Source of the DNA: Torymus aiolomorphi
Lineage: Eukaryota > Arthropoda > Insecta > Hymenoptera > Torymidae
Length of the DNA: 64,000 nucleotides
NCBI GenBank assembly: GCA_036365515.1
Contig: CM070874.1
Location: 44,143,083 to 44,207,082 of the forward strand
Direction: 5' to 3'
Shown: positions 20,525 through 30,104 of the stretch, piece after piece
How the letters are laid out: the number at the start of each line of letters is the position of its first letter
Position numbering within the stretch: position 1 is the first letter of the stretch
Position numbers and translations under genes: made by a program
Notes under the pieces: model-generated
What the model was told of the DNA's origin: nothing
Seen by the model: only the letters and a program-made list of their open reading frames with translations
Database searches by the model: none

Positions 20525-21385
20525 GAATATATAATTAAGTTTCACCAATTTTTCCTCGATTAAGCAGTATTGCAGCAATATTCGTACAAGATTCATCGAC
20601 ACGAGAGGAGCATTCAATATATTCCCCTATAACACTTAATATTGGAGCAATATTGTTTTAATGTTGCTGCGACATATTCGCCATATTCGCTAATATTCTC
20701 TTAACGTATACAGGTAACGTTAGTATTTAAGTTGTTTATTTCACATAGATAAGGCGTAAAATTTTGAGTCCTCATCCCCCATTGCAAACGGGATATAAAA
20801 AACAAGGCAAACCTTGTAAATCGGACTCTTCGTAAAGAGTCATTTGATCGGTTGAATTTCACGGCTTATATACTCTCGGCCATTCAGTGTATCTACAGAA
20901 AGCGCTATCGGCGCTCCGCATAGCGGTGATAAAGGGAAACTTGTGATGGGCGGCTCTCGATATGCAAGCTTCGGCTATTTATCCGGCCATGCGGCGTACC
21001 GGTAGCGCTTTCTGTGGTTACACTGGATGGCCGAGAGTATATAAGCCGTATAATTCAACCGTTCAAATGACTCTTTACGAAGAGTCCGAATTACAAGGCT
21101 TGCCTTGTTTTTTATATCCCGTTTGCAATGGGGGATCAGGACTCAAAATTTTACGCCTTATCTATGTGAAATAAACAACTTAAATACTAACGTTACCTGT
21201 ATACGTTAAGGGAATATTAGCGAATATGACGAATATGTTGCAGCAACATTGAAGCAATATTGCTCCAATATTAAGTGTTATAGGGGAATATATTGAATGC
21301 TCCTCTCGTGTCGATGAATCTTGTACGAATATTGCTGCAATACTGCTTAATCGAGGAAATATTGGTGAAACTTAATTATATATTC
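20525..21385. repeat. Centre of the giant foldback (inner palindrome)
   Basis: 20,525-20,900 is the reverse complement of about 21,010-21,385, around a loop of about 100 bp near 20,960 (GATGGGCGGCTCTCGATATG). Mirror landmarks are GGATATAAAAAACAAGGC at 20,790 against GCCTTGTTTTTTATATCC at 21,100, and GCATTCAATATATTCCCCTA at 20,612 against its complement at 21,280. The ORF at 20,962-21,174 lies in this palindrome and is not a credible gene. Confidence 0.85.
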
Positions 21386-21611
21386 GTCTAGTATTAATTA
21401 ATCTTGTACGAATATTCCTGCAATATTACAATAATAGGTAGCCTACCTGATCATTTTAGAAAAGGAATGGAAAAACGGTCATCAAGGTTTGCAGGAATAT
21501 CCCCTAAGGGTTTCTTTCATGTTCATTAACGTTGAGGGAATATTAGTGAAAATTGCGAAAATGGCAAATGAATATTAAGGAAATATTCCTCAAATATTCA
21601 GTGCTATAGGG
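21386..21611. repeat. Foldback core, right arm, outer core unit with the empty Gypsy site
   Basis: Mirror of 10,157-10,388. It carries ATATATTCGTCTAGTATT at its start, the uninterrupted form of the Gypsy target, and ends in AGTGCTATAGGGG. Confidence 0.8.
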
Positions 21612-21985
21612 GTAATTATTTTGCCTTATATACTCGTCTGTCGCGCTCTCGTGTACATGTGGAACTCGCATCCCCCGCTTACTTTGGGTTAGGAATTATT
21701 TGAATAATTATTTTGCCATGTATTCACGTCTGACACGCTCCCGTATACGCGTGGAACTCGCATCGCCCGCTACTTGGGGTTAGGAATTATTTAAATAATT
21801 ATTTTGACTTGATTGCATGTCTGACGCCGACTCGTATAGGCGTGGACTCGCATCCCCCGCCTATAATTTTCTATTAAACGCCTAATTGACTGATTCAGTT
21901 TTCTCTTTTTCATAAAAATCTTGCCCCTTTTTTGTTATAATTTTCCTCTATTCCTCTTAAATAAAAAAAAAAAGAGAGTAGCATT
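21612..21985 (-). repeat. Subfamily B repeat units and boundary block (right arm)
   Basis: About three ~92-bp units in minus orientation (CCCCCGCTTACTTTGGGTTA and similar) run to about 21,872. The A/B boundary block, reverse complement of 9,116-9,234, follows. The left arm holds about ten units in two orientations. Confidence 0.75.
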
Positions 21986-22096
21986 CCTGAATAATTACTA
22001 AACGAAAATAAGCTAGGGAAGGAAGTTTCACATTGTAAACTGAAAACGCGTAGATGAGCAACGTATAAAATTAATGCAGGAAGCCATTTCTTAACT

Positions 22097-22519
22097 TATA
22101 TGAGGCGTTTTACGTCAGCTCTCCAGGCGCGGCGCGCGAGCGCGAAATCATGCTGTTTTCAGCTTGTGTTTGAAGGGCTAAGATGTATCTAAAAAAAATA
22201 ATCCCCAAGTGATTTCGATGTATTTTTTCCTCAGCTTTCCGATGGTGCTATTAGTTTCTCAAAATTTTTCAATTCTAAGTATTTCTTGAATAATATCTCG
22301 AAAAAATCAAAAAACCCCTATGTAGAAAAAGGCTATATCCATGTAAAATTTCCTCCTCTTTCGATCTACCAGGTCAAAAAAAATATTAAAAATATAGTTT
22401 TTGAGATATAACACGTTTTATGTTTTTTTACATCTTAGCCATTCAAACACAAGCTGAAAACAGCATTATTTCGCGCTCGCGCGCCGCGCCTGGAGAGCTG
22501 ACGTGAAACGCCTCATATA
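22097..22519. mobile_element. 423-bp MITE with ~85-bp terminal inverted repeats
   Basis: The ends TATATGAGGCGTTTTACGTC and GACGTGAAACGCCTCATATA are reverse complements. They extend inward through GCTCTCCAGGCGCGGCGCGC and AGCTTGTGTTTGAAGGGCTA. The AT-rich middle has no ORF. At the mirror position in the left arm (8,976-9,005) only one end remains (GAGAGCTGACGTGAAACG), so that copy was deleted internally. Confidence 0.8.
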
Positions 22520-24000
22520 GATAGGGGAGCGAGTGTGACGCCGAAAGTGGAGCAGCGCAGACGGGCTAATAAAAAATTGTCAATGAAATAATTACTAAAT
22601 CAAAATAGGCTGCGGAAGGAATTTCTACATTGTAAACCGAAAACGCGTGGATAAGCAACCTATGCAATTGAGAAACAAGAGAGTTTAAAATCTAAGTTTA
22701 GAGTAGCAGCCACTCCGACGCATTGAAGTGGAGCAGCGCAGACGAGCTATGAATAATAGGATTAATAATTAAACAATTCTGAAATCAAACTAGGCGGGTG
22801 CGGGTTTCGTATCTTGAAGTGAAGGCACGCAGACAGACTACCTAAATATTAATGCAGGAAGCAATTTCTAAACGTATGTAGGTTGGGGAGCGATCGAGTT
22901 TGATGCAAAAAATGGAGCAGCGCAGACGAACTAATAAAAAAATTCATAATTAAATGAGTCCTAAACCAAAAAAGACGGAGGATGGAATTTTTTAATGTAA
23001 CGCGCAGACGGATAACCTATGCAATTGAGGAGCAAGATATATAGTTTTAAATCTACGTAGGTAGTGTGGCAGCTAATTCGACGAAATGAAGTGGAGCAGC
23101 GTAGACGAGCTACGGATAATAAAATTAATAATTTGAGAGTTCTTAAACCAATCCAGGAGGGGAATGCGAGTTCCCTGCTTGAAAGTGAAGGTACGCAGAC
23201 AGGCTGCCTACGAAATTAATGCATGAAATAATTTTCAAATATACGTAGGTAGAGGGAACGAGTTTTACGCAGAAAGTGGAGCAGCGCAGACGGGCTAATA
23301 AAAAAATTGATAATTAAAGAATGACTAAATCAAAATAGGCTAGAGAAGGAATTTTTATATTGTAAACCGAAAACGCGTAGATGGGCAACCTATGCATTTG
23401 AGAAACAAGAGAGTTTAAAATCTAAGTTTACAGTAGCAGCCACTCCGACGCAGTGAAGTGAAGACACGCAGACAGGCTACCTACAAAATGATTGCAGGAA
23501 GCAATTTCTAAACGTATGTAGATGGGGAGCGATCGAGTTTGATGCGAAAAGTGAAGCAGCGCAGACGGACTAATAAAAATATTAATAAATAAATAATTCC
23601 TAATCCAAAAAAGGCGAAGGATTGGAAGTTCCATACATTTTTAAGTGCAAATGCGCAGGCAGGTAGCCTATCCAATTGAGACGCAGGGTAGTTTTAAATC
23701 AAAGTAGGCAGTGGCAGCCAATTTAAAGCAATGAAGTGGAGCAGCGTAGACGAGCTTTGAATAATAAAATTAATAATTTGAGAATTCTTAAAACAAACCA
23801 GGCGGAGGATACGATTTCCGAGCTTGAAAGTGAAGGCACGTAGACTACTTATTAAATTAATACGCGAAATAATTTTCAAATGTAGGTAGGTAGAGGAAAC
23901 GAGTTTTTTGCAGAAAATGGAGCAGCGGAGACGGGCTAATAAAAAATTGATAATTAAATAATTACCAAAACAAAATAGGCTGGGGAAGGAATTTATTCTT
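22520..24000 (+). repeat. ~91-bp tandem repeat array, subfamily A (right arm, inner part)
   Basis: Mirror of the left arm minus-orientation array and wholly repeat-derived (units CTAATAAAAAAATTCATAAT, CAAAATAGGCTG, GGAGCAGCGCAGACG). ORFs at 23,428-23,634 and 23,694-24,041 are mirror images of the left-arm noise ORFs. Confidence 0.75.
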
Positions 24001-24205
24001 TGTTGCAACCTCAGGGTGCAACAAAGGACAACTGCTAACACATATAGGCGTGACAGCGTGCTTAGGTAGGCAGTGCTATAAAATTCTATGCGATAATTGT
24101 GACCTAAGTATCACTGTGACGCGGCGTAATTAGGACCCTCGCTACGCTCGGGCCCTAACTCGCGCAGTGTAACAAAGTGCTACCTAGGTCATATGTATCG
24201 TAACT
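24001..24205. other. Spacer at the orientation switch (right arm)
   Basis: Reverse complement of 8,191-8,395, including the TTTGTTGCAACC hairpin and CTCGCTACGCTCGGGCCCTA. Confidence 0.7.
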
Positions 24206-24800
24206 ATTTGATTAGCCCGTCTGCGCTGCTCCACTTTCTGCGTAACTCATTTCCTCTACCTATACGTACATTTAAAAATTATTTCGCGCATTAATTTAAT
24301 ATAGGCAGCCTGTCTGCGTGCCTTCACTTTCAAGCACGGAACTCGCATCCCCCGCCTGGTTTGGTTTAAAAATTCTCCAATTATTAATTTTATTATTCAT
24401 AGCTCCTTTAAGACGCTGCTCCACTTCATTGCGTTGAATTGGCTGCCACTCCCTACTTAGATTTGTAACTATCTTCCTCCTCAATTGCATAGGTTGCCCA
24501 TCTACGCGTTTTCAGTTTACAATGTGAGAATTCCTTCTCCAGCCTATTTGGTTTAGTAATTATTTAATTATTAATTTTTTTACTCGCCGGGTTGGGCTGC
24601 TGCACTTTCTGCGTCAAACTTGCTTCCTCTACCTACATATACGTTTAAAAATTATTTCGCGCATTAATATTATAGGTAGCCTGTCTGCGTGCCTTCGCTT
24701 ACAAGCACGGAAATCGCTTCCCCCTCCTATTTGAGTTTTCTTTATTGTCAGCCTGCCTGGGCGCCTTCCCTTTTGTGCATATAACTTGCTTTTCCTGCCT
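24206..24800 (-). repeat. ~91-bp tandem repeat array, subfamily A (right arm, outer part)
   Basis: Minus-orientation units (GCCCGTCTGCGCTGCTCCAC, CGCCTGGTTTGGTTTAAAAA) mirror the distal part of 6,240-8,190. It is much shorter than the left array (~600 bp against ~1,950 bp), so one arm has contracted or the other expanded. Confidence 0.75.
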
Positions 24801-25431
24801 AAGTAGAAGCGTGTTTTTAATTTTCTATGAACACTCAATAAAATAATTTATTTCTTCTAGTTATGTTAAAGAGAAATGTTTGCAATTTTAGTTATGAATA
24901 CATAAATACCGATTAAAATTAATAACATTTTTCTTCTATGTTAGAAGTGTAAAGCATTTCTTTTTATATTGAAATAATATAAGTGTTTCTACCGAGGGTC
25001 TACATTTGACGAAGTGTTTCTAGGTGTTACATTTACCTTACTGAAATTTAGAAATTATTTGATGGATAACTTTACCTGCAGCCTGTCACCTGCTCCTATT
25101 ACTGTCCTGCGTAGAACTTACATATAAATAATTTTTTTCAGTTTTTATGCTGGTAAAAAAATTATGTAAAAAGATGTTGATTTTGACCCATAGCCGAAAG
25201 ATTTTGTTTTAACAAAATTAAACACTGCGTAATTAGGAAGAATTATGAACTGTTGAAAAATGTTATAGAATGTATGATTTTGGACGATATAACAATAAAA
25301 AATGTTTATTGCTAATTCTACACATAATTAATTACAAATAAATATAATGATTTGAGAAATTATTACGAGATAATTTCTATTAATTGTAGAGTATTTCGTG
25401 GAAATATTGTTTGAACAACTAAGTAAGCAAG
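24801..25431. other. Outer unique part of the right foldback arm
   Basis: Mirror of 5,466-6,239 without the hAT-type MITE. No gene is seen. Confidence 0.6.
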
Positions 25432-25818
25432 CCCTGCAGAAACTATCTTATTAAAATAGATTCTATCCGATTAAAAAATCCAACATGAAGTAATGGGAAA
25501 TCTTAATACGAAAATACCAGATTTAAAACTATTAAAATTGATTCATTTAAATCAGTTTTTATCAAAATTAATTGATATTTATCTCACCTTATTATATCCG
25601 ATTTGATTCATATTAAAGTTTGAATTGAAAACTTAAATATAAATTAAATCGGATTTAATAAGGTGAGAAAAATATCAATTAATTCTGATAAAAACTGATT
25701 TAGATGAATCAATTCGAATAGTTTTAAATCTGGTATTTTCGTATTAAGATTTCCGATTACTTCATGTTGGATTTTTTAATCGGATAGAATCTATTTTAAT
25801 AAAATAGTTTTTGCAGGG
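25432..25818. mobile_element. Complete 387-bp palindromic MITE (CCCTGCA ends) at the right foldback border
   Basis: It starts CCCTGCAGAAACTATC and ends ATAGTTTTTGCAGGG, and is nearly a perfect palindrome throughout (ATCCGATTAAAAAATCC at each end, centre near 25,620). The inner flank is AAGTAAGCAAG; the outer flank AGTTGGACTCG belongs to a different repeat that recurs near 27,655. No clear target duplication is seen. Confidence 0.8.
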
Positions 25819-25878
25819 AGTTGGACTCGAATAAATAAAAATTGATTGAATATAAGTATATTTTTTAATTCAAAGAGT

Positions 25879-26436
25879 TTAAGAGCAGCATTTATATATC
25901 TTTATTTTGTTTATAACATAATCCGCTGTCCTTTCTTGTTCTGGCATCACATCTACTAAATCACCAATATGGCTTAATGAACTTGGCAATGTTCTTAACA
26001 AATAGTTCAATCTTTCTTTTTCATTTATTGTAGCACCCGCATTTTTCAATTCAATTATTAGTTTTTCAAATTCACTGAAGAATTCACTTGTTTCACTATA
26101 ATCTTTTAATTTTAATCTATCCAGTTTATTTCTCACACAAATTTGTAATGCGGTTGATTCACGCAAATACAATTTATCCAGTTTCTTAATTATTTCATAG
26201 CTTGTGTTTTCCTCATTGACTAATTCCATTTGTCTATTCGTCAGTGCAGCGTATATGTAATTCATCGCTTTCAAATCTTTCTCGTTCCACGTGGCTTCAT
26301 TATCACCTTCAGCTCTCGCTCTCTGTATAACTTCTTCACATTTTTTCAGTTTCAACAATACTATAATTCTCTTCTTCCACGTACTATAATCTTTTCCATC
26401 GAAAATTGGTAGCGTTACTTTGTACTCGTCCGCCAT
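25879..26436 (-). pseudogene. gag: Copia-type gag, 3'-truncated
   Basis: This is the capsid protein of a Ty1/Copia element. The ATG at 26,436 starts MADEYKVTLPIFDGKDYSTW, the usual insect Copia gag beginning (a target-like FDGK...W block). Further on are KLDRLKLKD, FFSEFEKLIIELKNAGATI and LLRTLPSSL, the UBN2-type gag pattern. The frame upstream of 26,436 is open but reads leader and LTR and should not be counted. It ends with KIYKCCS inside the flanking direct repeat, before any zinc knuckle, so the protein is cut short and no pol follows. Confidence 0.82.
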
Positions 26437-26718
26437 GATGACTCTTCTATTTTCTCTTCCGTTTTCTTCAAACACTTTACTTGTTCTTCTTAGTCTTATA
26501 ATCTTATTCACGATATTCACAAATCGTTTTTCACACTTTTCTTCGCTTACTGTCTTTTCACTTTCTTCGTCTGTTTCTACTTTCATTTCCAAGTCATCTT
26601 CCGAGTCAATGCAAACTTTTTCACCTTGCAGCAAACTTCCCCCAATACTCGCCGAGGCTTGTATTGGGTCAGAGTTACTGACGAATATCCTTTTCCATGT
26701 AACCACGCTCTGCCACCA
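26437..26718 (-). other. Copia leader and primer-binding site
   Basis: Directly after the LTR end AACA comes TGGTGGCAGAGCGTGG (26,718 down), a variant of the TGGTATCAGAGC initiator-Met tRNA site used by many Copia elements. The leader then runs to the gag ATG. Confidence 0.6.
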
Positions 26719-27005
26719 TGTTAAAATGAGAGAGAAAAAGTCGTGGTTGTTGGTAAAAGGATATTTATTAAAATAGAAATATAATACAATACGCTTGGGC
26801 ACCGCGTGCCGCTCCTTACGAGAGCTGAGAGCCAAGAGAGCGGGGCTCGCGTTCGTCGCTGCCGTGCACGCTCGCAAGTCACACCATAGGTGCTGGAGTG
26901 GGGGAACCTACAATGTGCGTGTGTCGCGCTCGCTGTTTTCGTCTCTCGTGCGACTTCCAAATATTTACATTCTCGCGCAATATAATATGTATCATTATTT
27001 CAACA
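26719..27005 (-). repeat. Copia 5' LTR (287 bp)
   Basis: On the minus strand it begins TGTTGAAATAATG (27,005) and ends CATTTTAACA (26,719), with TGTT/AACA inverted ends. The start TGTTGAAAT is common among Copia LTRs. Short ORFs on both strands across it are noise. Confidence 0.75.
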
Positions 27006-28183
27006 AATATAAGTATATTTTTTAATTCAAAGAGTTTAAGAGCAACATTCAAAGTAAATACACTTCAACAAGTTTCACGGATCTAATATTTTTAATGACA
27101 ATTAAATTAACTTTTTCTGGTATTTTATGTTTTTAGTCTGTCATTGTTTGTAAATATATGCTTGGAAAAAGGTGTGAGAGAAAATTAGAACAACATTTAT
27201 GAAATGACATACAACATTTATTACATTTTATGAAATTCCATGTTTTAAACGTACTTCAGAAATACAATGCAAGAAATTCATTATCGGCTTGGACATTATG
27301 GTATTATATTTACTACATATACTCTTACATTTGTTTTTTAATTCAACATAAATGAGATATTTTATTTTTTTTGTTGCAAATACTTTTAATTTATCAATCA
27401 CCATAACTTAGTCGCTAAAACAATAATGGTATTTATGCCAAACTGCAATGCGAGACTCACAATCATACATATATTGATGATCTCATTTTGGTATTAGTAT
27501 TAGTGCTAGTGATAATAAAATTTATAATATCAATCTCAATTAAACTGATTTATAGTCCTAATTCTTCGACAAAATGTAGAATACTCTTGTAACTCAAGCC
27601 AGTAGTTGCAAACGAATGTCTTTTATCAGCAATAAGTTTAAATCAATTATGTGGCCAGTTGCGACTTGAATAAATAAAAAGTAACCAAATAAGCATATTT
27701 TTTTATTTAAATGATTTCTCCTTTTGGTATTTTGATTTAGAGTTCATCTATTATTGTTTATGATTAATAGATTTTATTCAATGTATTTTTTAAACTCACT
27801 TTAGAAATACTTGACGAGAAATCCATCACCTATTTGCACAACATTGTATTATATTTGCTACGCATTTTCAATGCTGTTTTTGTAATTTAAAATTAAGTTT
27901 CCTAAAAAGTTACTTTATATCACAATACATCAAATATTAACATATTATAAAACTCTAATCAGTCACTATATAACAATATTGGTATTTGTACCTAACCATA
28001 ATATGAAGTGCACGCAGTACATATTGTACATGTGATTTACGTTCACCTATTTTGAAGAAAATTTTAAGAGAAAAGTTCTTATATATTAAAGCTTGATCCC
28101 AGCCAGAAGTTGTAGACGAGTCTGCTGTAACACAGCACAGGGTATGAAATTACTTTTCACTGTAATTAGTAGACATTGCAATG
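27006..28183. repeat. Degenerate tandem repeat, two units of roughly 500-650 bp
   Basis: Corresponding stretches recur in order: TCTGGTATTTTATGTTTTTA at 27,116 against TTTTGGTATTTTGATTTAGA at 27,724, then ACTTCAGAAATAC and CTTTAGAAATAC, then a TGGTATTATATTTACTAC-like block and a CCAGTAGTTGCAAACGA block (27,600) against CCAGAAGTTGTAGACGA (28,098). GACTTGAATAAATAAAAA at 27,666 also resembles GACTCGAATAAATAAAAA just outside the foldback at 25,825. No genes. Confidence 0.5.
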
Positions 28184-28490
28184 GCACTTGGGGATTGTTT
28201 TATTTTACATGATATTTTTCTTGTTTCTAATATTTTCTTCTGCACTAGCCATAAAACTATTTTATAATTATTTAATAATCTGTTGGTGAAAAGCCGTAAA
28301 CTTAATTCACATCCTTATTGTCCTCTTCATGTCTGATTGTCTGAATGAATAATCTTCGGTTTATACTTCTTTGATCAATTTGCATTCTTAATATACCATC
28401 TTCTAAAACAAAAAATGCAGTAGTCAACGCAACTGCACTATGTAACTGTTCTTTTTTACATATTGTTCTTCTTGTTTCTCATATTTTTAT
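28184..28490 (+). repeat. Copy of the ~254-bp 'CACTAGCC' repeat, left of the MULE-bounded segment
   Basis: CTGCACTAGCCATAAAACTA, TTATTTAATAATCTG, CTTATTGTCCTCTTCATGTC and AATGCAGTAGTCAACGCAAC match the repeat at 43,094-43,640 in the same orientation. Confidence 0.7.
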
Positions 28491-28492
28491 GG

Positions 28493-28560
28493 CCGTTGTT
28501 ATTTGTCCGTCAGATTTAAAAAAAATTACGTACGTCTAATGACGTACAAATAAGGAATTT
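28493..28560. mobile_element. Tiny MITE-like pair of the MULE terminal motif
   Basis: GGCCGTTGTTATTTGTCCGT and, about 30 bp on, TCTAATGACGTACAAATAAG are reverse complements of one terminal motif. This looks like a minimal derivative of the family that ends at 28,699 and 43,076. Confidence 0.4.
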
Positions 28561-28730
28561 ACTCACTTATTTTGGGAGAAATTTATCGTACAAATAAGAA
28601 ATAATCACGAGAATAAAGTAATAAAATATTAACTATAAATGGCAATAATATTGCTAATGCAAAGCTATATTCCGTAAATATAACCTACAAACCTCAGCTA
28701 TTTGTATGACAGATGGGCATGATCTAGGGA

Positions 28731-30104
28731 ATTTTAGGCGTAAAAATAAAAGCCATGTTTCACACCAGATTTGTGGCCAACTTCAGATCATTGTAATGCA
28801 TTAACTTTAGGTGGCACCGTGGCGCTAGCGACATAAATGCGGTTAATTTGAAACATGCGGATAAATTAATTTCACTTATATAAATTACAAAAATTTTTAA
28901 AATAAAAATTTTTCTAATAACATGAAAAATAAAAATTTATTTCTTTTTCAATCTTCAAAAAAGTAATAATATGAAAATTAAATATCGAGTACCACACAAA
29001 ACAGGTGAAAAATAATTAATACGAAAAAAGCTAAAATTAGCTTGCTTAACTTTAGAGTATTTCGAGACGAATTGCCGTTTAATGTTATTTTGAAATAGTA
29101 TATTACGCATCTAGGGAAGAAAAAACTTGGACGGTCCATATCTCATGTAAATTTCCACCCCAGCCGAAGGCGAGAGTGGCAAACACGAGATGCGGGCTGA
29201 TAAATTTTACTTCCGTGGAGCGTATACTATTTTTCACCATACCCGGGCTGAAAATACCACATTCGCGTTTTTGAGCCAGGAGTGAACGTGGCAGTTTCGA
29301 ACAGAGTATTGTGAAAAATCAATATTTAAAAAGTCATGTTACATATATTATGATGTTTACTATTATCATTTAAGACAAAGTAATTTATTGAGGTAAAACA
29401 CTATATTTGGGGGTCTTACGCAATATACTATATATATCCTATAAATATACACTATTTCTGATAAAAATAGACCAAGACATAATCTGTAGATCAATTATAT
29501 TCAGAGATGTAGCATTTTTAATTTTTATTAATTGGCGTTATTTAAAAAAAAACTATTGTATTAATTGTAATGGGAGAGGGCTGAAATTACTTGAAATTCA
29601 TACAGTTATGGCCCAAAGAGTTAAAAATATAAGATTTTTGGAAAAAAATTTTTTTTTAATGAAAAGAACTACTTTTTATTCATGAATTTTATGAATTTTT
29701 GTTTTTTTGTGGTTTTTAGCATTTTAAAAATATTAGTTTCCATAAATGTTACACATAAATAAAAAATGACATTTTGAGAAATAAGCCTGCAAAGAAAATT
29801 GTCATAAAACTCCAAAAATAATCAGCCATTATAGGTCCCCCATTCTTTTCCTTCTTGAAACTCACTTTTCTGAATACCTGAGATGTGTTTTCTCATAAAA
29901 AGGTAACAGAAGCTCTGGCGCCGTGCATCTAGCATGTATTCATATGTAATGTTATCCCAGTAGCATCCGTTTCACTAGAAGTTATTGCTAACAATATATC
30001 CTCCTTTTGTACTTTTGATTTATCCACTGTTACAATATCTTACATCATTTTTTATCACATTATCTTGATTTATATTATTATTTATAATACTATACAAAGA
30101 TAAA
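28731..30104. other. AT-rich non-coding stretch
   Basis: No gene is visible. The ORF at 29,407-29,685 is AT-rich with no recognisable domain. A GC-richer block at 29,120-29,310 (GCCGAAGGCGAGAGTGGCAA) is unexplained. Confidence 0.5.

Larger units (their letters stand above)
5115..25818. repeat. Giant foldback palindrome (about 10.5 kb without the inserted Gypsy)
   Basis: Sequence from 5,115 to 10,388 and on through 20,525-20,950 is matched, in reverse complement and in the same order, by about 20,985-25,818. Landmarks run in mirror order: the CCCTGCA MITE, the GCAAGCCCTGCA junction (5,455 and 25,425), the ACCGAGGGTCTACATT block (about 6,060 and 25,000), subfamily A tandem repeats, the spacer with CCCGAGCGTAGCGAGG (8,240 and 24,140), the GAGAGTAGCATTCC block (about 9,125 and 21,975), subfamily B repeats, then the core. 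A complete Gypsy element lies in the left arm near the centre. The arms carry no transposase gene. Known foldback elements share this design of long inverted ends built from tandem repeats; which transposase mobilised it is inference. Confidence 0.85.
25851..27051 (-). mobile_element. Truncated Copia-type element (5' LTR and gag) between 43-bp direct repeats
   Basis: The segment between two copies of AATATAAGTATATTTTTTAA followed by TTCAAAGAGTTTAAGAGCA (25,851-25,893 and 27,006-27,048) is a 5' LTR, leader and partial gag on the minus strand. Protease, integrase, RT and the 3' LTR are absent. The direct repeats are far longer than the 5-bp duplication expected for Copia. The gag stop codon lies inside the left repeat copy. 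Confidence 0.75.

Noticed and set aside
26437..26877. N-terminal extension of the Copia gag ORF
   Set aside because: Reads through leader, primer-binding site and LTR; the Copia gag start pattern begins at the ATG at 26,436.
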